A stretch of DNA of 64,000 nucleotides from contig JAKSYS010000208.1 in the NCBI GenBank assembly GCA_022925895.1, positions 25,093 to 89,092 of the forward strand, given 5' to 3'. The position numbers and the translations under genes are program-made. Source of the stretch: Fragilaria crotonensis (Eukaryota; Bacillariophyta; Fragilariophyceae; Fragilariales; Fragilariaceae). Numbering within the stretch: position 1 is the first letter of the stretch; each line of letters opens with the position of its first letter. A model generated the notes under the pieces. It saw nothing but the letters and a program-made list of their open reading frames with translations, had not been told where the DNA came from and ran no database searches. This document shows positions 44,186-56,031 of this stretch, piece after piece.

Positions 44186-46978
44186 ATTGGGCATCATGCA
44201 TTAGGCATCACACATGACATGTGGTCATCATGTGATGGTGCTGTATACTTTGAGAAGGATTGTGTGCAGCACTATGATTCTCTTCTTGACTCCAACAAGG
44301 ATGTCAACTTTTCGTCAAAAAGTGTTCAAGTTGGGCAACCACTTTTACAGCAATTTTCTGATAAAAACCTAATCCTTGGAGCAACTTTTCATCGATGAGA
44401 CAGTAGAAGCTATGCAAACACAAATGAAAACTCAGATTGCTTGAAAAAGTAAGGAACATAGATAGGCACCTCTTTCTGGGATGTTCCAAACAGAATCCAG
44501 CAACATGCTTCACAAGTTATGCAACAAGCTTTGCACATAGTACTTGAGTCCAAATAACTGGCAATTCACACCTCCAGTTTTCATTCCTATCAACCATTTT
44601 TGTATTTCAAATTACCCAAATTGCTGGTACTATAAGAGTATCATGACAACAGTTGTGTGATGATTATTGTTCTGAAGAGGATGGCACCTTTTTCTTCAAC
44701 TGCTGCTGCGGCGGTGCTGTATTTTGAGGGGAAATTACAAAGGCACCATTTAAATTTGCATTATTTAACAACATAAAATGGCACAAGTAAATATTTTCAA
44801 TGTTACAAAAACACTGTTCAAGTTTTCACGTTTTATGATCATCATACACACCTGTAATGTTTTCAATCATTTACAATAACACCACGATTTATTGCCAGCC
44901 ATGATGCCAGCTCTTCACAGATACATTGGTACACCAATTCATACCCACCTTCAAAATAAGATTTTGTCCTGGCTGCCATGGCCATTATACAATTCCTTCC
45001 ATCATCAACAAATTTGGAACAAGGCAAGCATGTGGCTAATCTTGCATAAACAAGAAAGCTTAGCAGTGGCCATAATTCCTTGAAATATGACGTTTTTGTC
45101 CTTTTTATGTGCAATTCTGAGTCCTTCTGTTCATGTTTTGACATTCTCAGTGATGCCAGAAGTTTACACAATTCCTTGCACACAGTATTGTACATTGCTG
45201 CATGGTGTGCTTCATCTTCACAAGCAACTTCTGACGTATGCACCACAACTCTTCCATGCTGCTGTGGCCTCCATTTCATTTCTTGCTCTTCAAGAAGTAG
45301 AACACCAAAATGGAAAAGAAAGAAAGAGAACACATGTAACTTTCCTACCGATCCACATTATGGCGTGAGGATCTCTCCATCACCGAATGAATTTGCCAAT
45401 CTTCCAGCACAACTCAAAGGAAGAAGAAGATGAAGCCAGTCTTGAGTCCTTTGAAAACATACAGGAGGAAGACCAAACTCAAAGAGTTGTAGCTTAACCA
45501 AGGAAGGACTACCTGTAAACGCAGAAGTTACAAGCAGGAATTTTACATGATTTTCCTCCACGGCTGTACAAGATTCCGACTGAAAAGTTCATTAATGGTT
45601 CAAACTTATCAACAATGTTGATTATATACATTCATGCAAACTTCTCAGGAATTCTATCTTTCCAGTTCTTGACCTTGCATTTTGCTTTAATGCCAGATCT
45701 TTCCCTGTCAGTCAAAATTGATGAGTTGAGTTTTGTCGGACAGAGGATCAATTTAAGATTCTCTGTCTTTGGTGCTTTACATCTGGTACTAGCCCTTACC
45801 TTCCAGCTCATTGCAATCTCATGTTGAAATGGACCACCTCTCAAAAGCACATGCAATCCTAAAGAAATTCAACTGCTACTAGGTCACAACAAAGCTCCAC
45901 AAGAAGGATGACACTACCTTGAGTGAATTCAAGAGCTCTTTGATGATGCACTTCTTATTTTTCTGGAGCTCTGCATTCATCATGCTGATGATGTGGGCTT
46001 TGTGAAGATATATTTGAAGACGAGCAACGCCATTGTCAGGATCAGCAAAGAAGGTCTGAAGTTCACAGATGAGCGGTAAGCTGAAGGTGTCTGACTCCTG
46101 AGGTTAGAGTTAGAGTCAGATTTCTTGGAAACAATCATGCCTGACTGTCAGGAAAGCAGCAGTGAAGAGAGTGATACTAAAGGCATGACACCAAATCAAG
46201 AGCAGTACAGCAAAGAAGGTTCTCATGAAGATTGAAGTAATAGAAGACCTTGGCGACAGAGGCTCCAGACATCTAGTGCAACCTGGTGGATCCGTTACCT
46301 GGTACATTTTATGAAGTGCAAGAAAAAGATCAGTAGTCTTGCGAAACACATTCTCAGCACCAACACTCACAGCAGACATCAACACCTCCTCTGTTTGAAG
46401 CTCCGCTTTGACTGAACGTCAACAGACAAATGTGGGATGATCACTGTGTAGATAGGGCAATGGGGCATAGCATCAAGTTGCTACAGTGACAATGATGATG
46501 ATGACACTCGCTTTGACAACTACTTGTAGACTTGGAGTACTTGGACTAGTCATCCTCATTCCTTTTAGTCATACCGGTGGTGCTGATCAAAATTTTGAGT
46601 GCGACTACTACCTGGCTGGTGCTGCAACACACAGTTCGTAGAATAATTAGGATGTGGTTGGGCCGTTGTAATCGATGTCGTAGTGTGCATACAGAGTACA
46701 GATGAAGAATGGAAGAATAACAACAGCAAGAGCAACCACTGTCGACATCGACTGAAATGTCGTGGTTAACTCCGAGTATATCTTTTACTTTTTATGTTCT
46801 CGAGAGCGTATTGAATACTACTAGTAGTATATACGACAGTAGAATGTTGTGAATTGATGTGATACTCTGAGCTCTGAGAACCGGAAAATCACGATTGAAC
46901 TAAATTAATACTACTATGAATACCATATACCGTGAAAAAGGGGAGTGGAATAAATGAAATCTGACCGCAGGTTCCTTA
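44186..46978. other. 2.8 kb region without a supportable gene
   Basis: Several 60-150 residue ORFs occur on both strands (the longest is 44863-45333 minus), overlapping and without family motifs. Base composition resembles 8800-9950 and 21400-24200, so all three may be remains of old repeats. Nothing here can be named. Confidence 0.4.
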
Positions 46979-47962
46979 GCCCATTCCTTAACCAGACAAT
47001 TTCGTCGATACGTTAGACCATTTTGGCAGGGTTTCTCCGAGTGTGGTCATTCTCGTGAATTTTTCATTCCTTAACCAGGGCTTTTTGCGATACGTTGGAC
47101 ATATTGGCCAAAGTAATGACCCAAATCGCGTTCAGATTTCTCACCGATTACGTTCAAATCGGGTTTGAGTGTAATCGTTGGGAAATCTGAAATGATTCCT
47201 CGATCATTTCAGATCGATACGTTCAACTATTTGCTGACGTTGCTACGTATTCATTCGTAGCATGTTCCAGTATGAATGATATCGTGACGTCCGAAGTACA
47301 GTATTTCATTCGAATTCCTACTACAGTACAAATTTGCGGTCCCATGCATGCTTCATCTTGGCAAAACGTATTTTGCCATCATCAAAATTGATGTGAGGCT
47401 GATTGCGATTCCATGAACAAGTGGGATGCATCAACACCAGCACCGCTTGATTTTAACAATCATTAAGAAGATATTCTACAAAAGCTACACTTTGATCTGA
47501 TTTTATTGTTGGGAGAGAGAAAGTGATAGCGGGATGTGATTGCACCGACGATGGCATCTTTATCTTGTTGTCGTGTTGCGTCAAAGGCCACGGGGCGCGC
47601 CAAGGTTCCTGTGTACTCCAGTTGTAGTACTGGTACCATGTATTCCGTATGCATATTTCCGTACATGCATTGTCTCCGTTGTCCGTCCCTTGTAATCCAG
47701 TACACTACTCGTACAGTATCTAATAGAGTAACTCGTACCTATAGTCCGTTACGGGCTAATCATCAGTCGTCAGTACGAATATGTCAAGTACTTACTGGAA
47801 ATTTATCCGTCTTCACGTTAAGGAATGCGATGCGATCGAATTGAAATCAACTCAAAAACGAAATAACTGGCTTTGGCCGGCCAGCTCGGGCCGGCGCGGT
47901 GGTTTTTGATACTTTCCAAAATATCCAACGTACCGTCGAAATTGTCTGGTTAAGGAACGGCC
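46979..47962. mobile_element. 984-bp MITE, PIF/Harbinger-like
   Basis: The ends are imperfect inverted repeats of about 45 bp: the left reads TTCCTTAACCAGACAATTTC from 46984, and the reverse complement of the right end reads the same, followed by a closely similar GTACGTTGGATATTTTGG. The outermost bases are GCCC/GGCC. TTA flanks both ends (46976-46978, 47963-47965), fitting the 3-bp TWA duplication of Harbinger elements. A second copy of the terminal motif lies inside at 47065-47108. A perfect 12-bp inverted repeat sits at 47185-47214. No transposase is encoded, so it must have moved in trans. Confidence 0.75.
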
Positions 47963-48598
47963 TTACAAGATAAGGACATACTATATATCAAGAGAGTAAG
48001 TGAGTAAGAAAAACTGACTGAACACGTACCGCGATACCACGTATAACGGACGCTAAGTTTCAAATACAAGTACAGAATGGGTTGTGCGGTTGGCGGTTGG
48101 TATGAATTTCCCGATCACCGGTCGTACAGTTGGAAAAAAATCGTTCTTCTGTTATCAATCAGTGCAGCGAGTACCTGGTACCTGTCCTCTGTAGCGCGAC
48201 ACTACAAATTTGTACTCTACCCATCTGGTCGTGCTTACGGCACCACAACACGAATCCGAATGCACCCTCTTGGTGCAGCACTTGACCACTGACGAAGCTC
48301 TTTAGTAGGAAGCAGAAACCTAGAATCGGACTGAAGACAACTGCAAAGGCCACGAAAGAGAAACATCTTCACTTCTCTTCGATTGCTCGAATATAATCTT
48401 TATTTGCAGTTAGGCCTACGCTTATCAGCCTTCGTTTACCTCGTTTCTCTCAAGGTTCGCATTCTTCTGGTTCTGGCGAACCAAATTGACACGACGAAGT
48501 ATTCGCAAGGTGGAATTTCGCACTTCCGTAAATCCATTGCGCACAGCTTCATCTGAGGATTCTAGCAGATACATTCATACCGGTTGCGTGATCTCCTA
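47963..48598. other. Upstream region of the LRR-like gene
   Basis: This is 636 bp between the MITE and the start at 48599. A 71-residue ORF (48077-48292) has a hydrophobic segment but no other support. I see no repeat; it presumably holds the promoter and 5' UTR. Confidence 0.4.
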
Positions 48599-50996
48599 AT
48601 GGCTGCACGGGTGACTCAAATAGACGATGGAGAAATTACGGGGAACCATTCTGTTCCAAGAGGCAAGAGACCATGGGAACGAAGTCATCGTCGGGCAGAA
48701 CAAAACATTCAGAATCGTCGTCAAGATCTTATGAATGGTCGTCATCAACACCAAAGCCGACCTCAAGACCGTAGGCACGACGCAGCATGGCAAATGAGGA
48801 ATCACCAGCCGAGATTTCATCATGGAAGCCATTCTGGTGGGGCGCAGAATCAAAGTCGATTTGAGGATCGCTCAGCGCGTTCTTCTTCCATTCCTCGATA
48901 TCCACAAGGCAATCGCGGGCAGGCTTTGAACAATGGGGGGCCTCGCAGACCATCACAGGAACGAAATGGAGATTCATCGGCGGCAAGTTCTCATTCCGTG
49001 TCGTCGCTCCATTCACGCACAGGCGATCCCACACTCAAGAACAGATGGATTCCTCCCACAAAGAACAGGGAAATAGAATCAAGTTTAGATAATGACAACA
49101 AAAATGACAAAACAAGGGTCGGGGTCAGTGGAAGGGAATTTACGTCAGGGGAGAAGAACAGCGAATCCAGACGTGAATCCAATCTGGAATGTGAAAACGC
49201 AAGGGCAGAATTGAAGACAGTCATCAGGATGGGATTAAATGATGATGCCAAGAACGAAGCAACCAAGCACGTACCAGCGACGTCAATACGAGATACGCTG
49301 ACATTGGGACACAGCCAGAATGGGAAGAATTTTGTAAAGATCAAGTCAACAACAAAAGTCGACGACAAGATCAATAAATGGCTTAGCCAGCCGAAGGCGA
49401 GGACGAATCACAACCACCCCAACAAGCAGGACGGTCCTTTCTTAGTAACGAACGGGAATCACGAAAGAAAAGCTGTTCCAGATCAAAGCAAAAGCGCGTC
49501 GGTCGACAAACAAGTTCTGAAGGCGATCAAGCAAATCGATTGCATGGCGAAGGAGGTTCCTGCGAAGAACGATGACAAGGCAATACTATTTGATACCTCC
49601 AGTGCCGGTCTAAATAAGAATAGTCCATCTATGGTGTCCGACGACGGTCCATATGCGACAGAGGCGTCCTTCAGTTCGTACAAAAGCGACCAGTCGCTCG
49701 TCGTGCACAACTCGACTTTGAACAAGCGCCCTCGCCCTAGCCTAGTCAACGAAATCCCGGAGTGGTCACCGGTGCCTGCCATTTCGACGATTCACGTCGG
49801 AAACGTGACAAAGTCTGAGGTTTCTGGGGCTAGAATAGTTTGCCATGGAACCACCATGAACAAGAGTGAAGGGGCCGTCGACAATGACTCCAGTTCAGAC
49901 TCTGAAACCGACGAAGAAGAGGTGTTGTTGTGGGCGGAAAAGATGTTTGGTGTAACTCCCCCAGGACTACGCAAGATGCGGCAGCAACACACTGCTGAAT
50001 CTGACGACGAGAGCAGAGGTGTCGTAGACACGGATGACAAAGTGGATTCCATGGCTCCACGCACGAGCATGTCGAGCAAAAATCCCGGCACACATTGGCG
50101 GAAGCAGGACTGTGGTGTCAAACGAAAGTCATCGAGGGATCTCGAGGAAGAGGAACGAAAGGCCGCTGAAGAGGGAAAGCGAAAAAAGGAAGAAGCAAAA
50201 CCGCTGACAGCCGCTGAAATTCGAGCAATCATTGGTGAAGACTTCGAGGTTGCTCCGTCGTCCCACTGGGTTCGTCGCTCATCGCGGCAGCCGTGCAAAG
50301 CTGCATTGCAAACGCCAGGTGTCAGAGCTCTGCTTGACAAGCTTCGTCGAGACGATAGCGACATGGTAGTTTTAAAGATGAAGAAATACGTCAACGATCC
50401 AGATACCCCACAAGTGGTCATCGACGCGGTTCTCGATGCGCTCGAGGAAAACACAAACTGTGAAGCACTCTACATTCAGGTGAGCAGAACTTTCCTCGGT
50501 CTCTTGTCCTCGTTGAGTTCGTTTCTGATTCTTGATGCAACTACTTTTCTACATTTAGAATTTCAACAGGGGAATGCATGATGAACAAGTTCTTCACTTG
50601 TTGAAGGTCCTTAAGCTACGCACTTGTAAAATTTGGTGTCTCAATATCGGCGAAACTTACAACGTGAAGTCAAGTACATGGAAGAAATTTGCGCGTGGCC
50701 TGAGGGATACCAATGTAACTCACATGTACGCCAGTGAACACACAATCGATGGTGAGCTCAAGGATAAAATTCGTGAAATTATCCGTTTAAACAGGAAGAA
50801 GCACGACATGCACTGCAATCCTGAAAACTTGGACGTGATCGTCCACTGCACCCATTGCTGGTGGAATCCAATAAATGCAAGGGTTCTGCGTCCATACATA
50901 AGGAGCAAGGGATATGAACATATTTTAAAGGACAAGGAGGCCCAGGGATTGAGAGGGACCATGTCGGGGGCCACATTGGGCGTAGATGGTGCGTAG
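48599..50996 (+). CDS. Stramenopile LRR/RNI-like protein with disordered N-terminus, 2 exons
   Basis: The exons are 48599-50479 and 50559-50996, joined by a 79-nt GT-AG intron in phase 0. The upstream in-frame start is only TTG, so the ATG at 48599 (MAARVTQIDDGE) is used. About 500 residues are basic, Arg/Asn/Ser-rich and disordered, followed by a Lys/Glu coiled coil (EEEERKAAEEGKRKKEEA). The conserved part is at the end: DAVLDALEENTNCEALYIQN, FNRGMHDEQVLHLLKVLKL, WCLNIGETYNVKSSTWKKFA, LRDTNVTHMYASEH, RLNRKKHDMHC and HCTHCWWNPIN. The first of these looks like leucine-rich ribonuclease-inhibitor repeats. I know this module as a recurrent diatom family of unknown function. It is probably nuclear or cytosolic. 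Confidence 0.75.
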
Positions 50997-51976
50997 TGCT
51001 GCATTTAAGAACAGTAGGTACTGGTTTTGTTTTCCTGACTCCTCTGCCAAAATTTGTCTTTTTTCTCACGTGTGTATAAAACATGACATCAAAGTTTCGT
51101 TGCTAACAGTCAAAGTAAAGGGTGATTTTAGTAGATAAATGAAATCGTCTGTCAGCGAGGTCATTGCCAACGGGATCACTCATGTTTCGTGCGAAAGGTA
51201 TAGCCCGTTTGGGGACGTAAGGGACTTGAAGCGCAATGAACGATAAAAGTCAACCGCTGCACCAGCAACCAACCGTACCGTGGGCAGCCGCAGCCGGAAG
51301 AGAGGGTTATGCAAGGCATATCATAGCGACATGAAATGGATGTAGAAGAATGGGATTGGTAAGCCAGCGGCGTCGTAGCCTCACGATATGATCACATGAA
51401 AGTCAGGTCTCATCTCACGTTCGAGTCTCCATTGCACGCTCCCGCCCTTCCCTCTTGGACGAAAAACGTCATAATTCGAATCGTTTGGAAGTGACAAAAA
51501 GACGGTCCTGTCTTTTATGTCTGGGTGGCAGACATAGTTGAAGTGTACGTTATCCGTAATTCTCTACAGATTCCACCAGGAAGTCCCAGTAAAGTGATCG
51601 TGGAAATTCTTGACTAACTTGAGTACATTGGGATATTTGATTGTTTCCCCCATCTAAATGTGAAGCGTGTATACGTCGACGATCCGAGGACCATTCTAAA
51701 TAAATGCCATTACGGCTTTGTAAAATCCTGGAAGTTCAGATCGCTCCAATAAATCCGTTCCTTGTCTACATCGCAGCCTTCGTCACTTCGGTGTTTCTGC
51801 AAGCTCTCTAGAGTGTCAGTACTTACATGTGATCAAACGTGTGTCAACAAGTCCGTTCGTCAAGTAGACTCAGGGTAAGAAGGGAGTGTGGACCGTCGAT
51901 TTGATTGTTTTCCTCCGAGGGACTACGAGAGTGTTATTACGAAGGGACTTTTTAACATTAATCGAACGACGCATTC
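50997..51976. other. Intergenic region before the AAA ATPase gene
   Basis: About 980 bp between two plus-strand genes. No gene-like ORF, repeat or RNA gene was seen. The 3' UTR of the LRR-like gene and the promoter of the ATPase gene should lie here. Confidence 0.5.
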
Positions 51977-54900
51977 ATGCTATCCTTCACACTCGGTTCT
52001 CCGCGATCGCCCGGTACATCTCCTAGGCGCAGCTTGTATTCCTCGTGCACCCAGGAGTGCAACAATAATGAAGATGACCTTTGTTCTGTTGGATCATCCG
52101 TCCACACTGTTGCCTCGAGAATTGATATTGGCGCGTTTGAACAACGACTCCTGGATTTAATTGATGAAGGACACCCGACGAGACAACGGGAACTTGAGGA
52201 AGACGACGACACGGAAATTCTTGAAATCTTTCCCATTGCAACAACATCATCCCCTCAAACTAGAGTAAGCCTTTGTCTCAAACAGCCGGACATCATTTCC
52301 GCGATTCACTGCTGCGAAGGATCAAGTTCCGTGGTGGGCGATTCCAGCGTGGTTTCAACCGAGGAGGAGTCGGGGAATATTTTGGAGATGCAAAGCCGAT
52401 CTGTCATGCCTGAAACTGAACTGGACCCCATGAACATACAAAGTCGATCTTCGCCGCAGGAGTACAAATTAGACCGACACGAGCATCTCTCAAGTGCAAC
52501 TTGTTGCACCCACACTTGCGACGCTTCCAGCCACGAAGTAACAGAGAACACACCGATCAGCATTTTGATGGAACCAGCTCTCTCGACACACGACAACACA
52601 TCTGATCTGTGTGATCTCTCGTTGTCCCAGGGGTCGTGCGATGTCGATGGCAACGATTCGCACAGGCAAGAACATCGGTGCCCGAGTACAACGTCAACTA
52701 ATGCTGACCACACTCCCTTTGCACTATGCAACCCGCACGACTTTGACATGAAAATTCGCGGCGCACTTTTCGGTAGAGACAACGAAGTCAATCAACTGCG
52801 ACAAGCGTTCGGTAGAGTCTGCCGTGGGTCTTCCGAAGTTATTCACGTTCGTGGAAGCTCGGGGTCAGGAAAGACTCAACTAGTGACGAGAGCCCTGCTA
52901 GACTACGTTTCCTACCAATGCAAAGGGCATTTTGTTTCCGGGAAATTCGACCAGCTTCGGATGAATGAGCCCTTCAGTGCTGTTCTGAACGCCTTGGTCG
53001 AGTGGTGCAACTACATCGTCGATGGGGATTCAAATGAACGCCTGACAGTTTCATCGATTCTAAATGCAGATGACCCTGATGACCTTAGTGCCCTTATGAA
53101 ACTCGTCCCCCCGGTGAAAAATCTTTGCGGCAAGAACGATCCGTTAGGTGAAAGACCTTCTAGTGCCTCGAGCTTCTCCTTTTTCAAGTTAAGGATGCTT
53201 TGTTGCAAGCTGGCACAAGCACTCTCCGCGGCTAGACCTTCTGTTTTATGTGAGTTTCTCCTTCTTTGCTGGCTGTGTTTATTGCAATCCTCTCCTCACA
53301 CTTATCATTTCTTCAGTTCTGGACGATCTGCAATGGGCCGATCCGCCCTCAAGATCGCTTGTTCAGGCTTTGTGTTCGGACATGTCATCACAACATGTGC
53401 TATTTGTGGTGGCCTGTCGTGATAAAGAGTATCATACATTGCGCGTTGATCTCCTGAAAAACTGTGATCGGTCCTTGGCGACTTCTACCGTAGTGCTCAA
53501 AGGTTTCAATCGTGATAGAGTCACCGAGTTCTTGACATCAGTGCTGGGACTCGAAGTCGTCGCTGCTGACACCTTAGCCAATTTCTTGACAATTAAAACG
53601 AATGGGAACATTCACCATATCATTCAATACGTCAAGCGTTTTCGCGATGAGGGTCTGCTCTTCTCTTCGAGTGATTCGAGCAAGTGGCATTGGGACGCTT
53701 TGAAAGCTGAGGAACCAACCGCAAGTATCGATGATCTTTTTCAGGCGCAGGTACTTGCTTTGGACCCACCAATACAATACGTTGTCAGCCTTGCTGCTTG
53801 TATCGGTTATCGTTTCGACATCCGATTACTCATCGCGAGTGTCGAAACTCAATACGACAACAACGCAGAAGCACTAACGCGACAACACCTCACCATTGCA
53901 AGTCGAATGGGGTTAATCGCACAAGTGTCTCATTGGGACTACAGGTTTAGTCACGACAAAATACAGCAAGCGTTCTATTCGATCATCCGGTCTTTAGGGG
54001 AAGGAAGCTTTTCATTTGACGATTGGCAATGCGCTGAGCTCGATGATAGGAACGGCGGATACAGCAAGCGACGCACTGATCTTCCTTGCTGTCGATCATA
54101 TGAATCAGGGATCCCGATTTATTACCGGACCGGAACAGCGCCTGCAGTTGGCAAGACTCAATCTCTTGGCTGGACGAGTCTCGATGGACAAGGTTGCGTA
54201 TGATCGAGCTGCTCAATATTTCAGGAATGGGATTCAGCTACTGTCTTCCGCGTCGACGTGGACCGATAACTACAACGTGACCTATGAGCTGCATAAGAGC
54301 CTTGCTTTCGCTGCCCACTGTACCCGGGACTTTGAAGAGACGGACGCAATGGTCGCAGAAATAACTGAGAATGCTGCGTCAACTGAGGATGCGCTGGAGG
54401 CTACATTCATAAAAATGGAATCCCTGGCGGTTAGAGGAGAACATGAAGCTGGTATAAAATTTACCTTGAAGGTGTTGAGCATGATCCAATTCCCCTTGGA
54501 CGTTTCGCCCAACAGGGTGGTTATCGCGTTTGAAACGGCGCGGACACGGCGCATCGCAACGCAATACGACACTGAGGTCATCTTACGTGCAAGTACAGAT
54601 GCCCTGCCCAGTCAGAATGCTGTAATGAAAGCCCTTAACTTTCTCACTCTATTCGCATGCTATGCAAAACGCAAGAAGAAGCTATTCGCATTGGCGAGTT
54701 TGAAGATGATGCAGGTAACCTACAGGGATGGTCTGGGGCCGTATTCTGCTTGCGGATTCATCTGGTACGGAATTCTTCAAGAAAAACTCGGGAACAACGA
54801 CATCGCAGATAGATTCTACTCGCTGGGGTGCAGCCTCGCAAATAAGATGAGGGCCTCAGAAGTTGCGGCAACGGCATTGATCGTTGCAGAATTTGTGGTA

Positions 54901-55872
54901 AACCACCGTCAGAAACCGTTGGTTGAAACCTACAGCGGCCTCAAACAAGCATTCAACTCATCCCTCCGCTTTCATGATTCTCGTACGTCTGTCCTCGGTG
55001 CACTAGGGCAAATCAGCGCAGCCTTCTACTGTGGTGATGTTTGTCTTGCCCAGGTGGAGGAAGAATCACGCTTTGTTGTTCAATACATGCGTCAGATACA
55101 AAGCGGGGATCAATTGAGACTCGCACTGCCAATCGTGCAAGCGAGCGTCTGCTTGCAGGGGAACGCACAAGATCCAGGAAAGCTCTTTGGAAATGTTACC
55201 GATGGGGATAGAGCGACGGTAGAGGCTTTGAACGAAGGTGATGCTCCTTGTGTGGAACTTATCGTCGGATTGCGGCTGTTATTGGCCCTTGCGTTCGAGA
55301 AATGGAGTCTGATTCAGTCTCTCATTGGCATTCCCATCGATACCCAACAGTTTGACACTCCACATTGGACGTTCAGTTTCACTACCTTCATCAGAGGCAT
55401 TGCTTGCTTGAATCTGTACCGACGGACAAGAAAACGTAGGTGCCTTCGGGAGGGATTGAGGCTTAAACGTGTCTTACAGAGTCTCGCTGACCGGAATTGC
55501 CCCGGCTGCGAACGAAAGTTTCTTTTGTTGAAGGCGGAATCGATGTCCCTCAACTCACATTTAAGTACGGACAAACTCCAAAAAGCATATACAAATGCGA
55601 TTGAGGGTCCTGGCGGCTGCACAGTGTCGCTCTTGGATGCAGCGCTTGCCAACGAACGAGCAGCCCTTGTGATGATGGAACGAAACGACTTCACATTTGC
55701 TCGTCGGTTCGCCATCCAGGCTATCAACTGCTATTCGCAATGGGGAGCAACCGCTAAGGTCAGGTGGATGGGAACACAATTCGGTACCATTCTTCGTGGG
55801 GGCGATTACACTATCCTCGATTCGTCTGATCACACAGGTCAAAGTGTTACATTCGGTTCAGACAGTTGTTGA
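51977..55872 (+). CDS. STAND/AAA_16 ATPase with helical (TPR-like) C-terminal region, 2 exons, one frameshift
   Basis: The ATG at 51977 is used. Exon 1 is 51977-53249; a 66-nt GT-AG intron follows; exon 2 starts at 53316 and the join reads PSVLFLDDLQWADPPS. About 260 disordered residues precede the NTPase: IRGALFGRDNEVNQLRQAF, Walker A VRGSSGSGKTQL (residues ~291-302), Walker B LFLDDLQWAD, then YRFSHDKIQQAFYSI. Near 54005 the frame shifts by +1 to FHLTIGNALSSMIG and stays open to 55872 with repeated helical hairpins. Bacterial and diatom relatives join this ATPase to kinase or cyclase domains; none is visible here. STAND ATPases are signalling switches; the ligand is unknown. Confidence 0.78.
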
Positions 55873-56031
55873 GGTATTCACTTGTTGCTTCGCGGGGAGT
55901 GATCATGGTGTTAAAGCAAGACTACAGCTAAGCATTTGACTGCTGCCTTTCCTATTGGAGAAGGCGGTCAGCTATTATGGTAGTCGGATGGATAGTGGTT
56001 TGGAATCGACGTGCTACGTGAAATATGGGGT

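Noticed and set aside
44863-45333. 156-codon minus-strand ORF after copia element 1
   Set aside because: No motif, opposite-strand ORFs overlap it, and the surrounding 2.8 kb shows no coding signal.
48077-48292. Small ORF with a hydrophobic segment before the LRR-like gene
   Set aside because: Only 71 codons, no homologue known to me, and it lies in a likely promoter/5' UTR.
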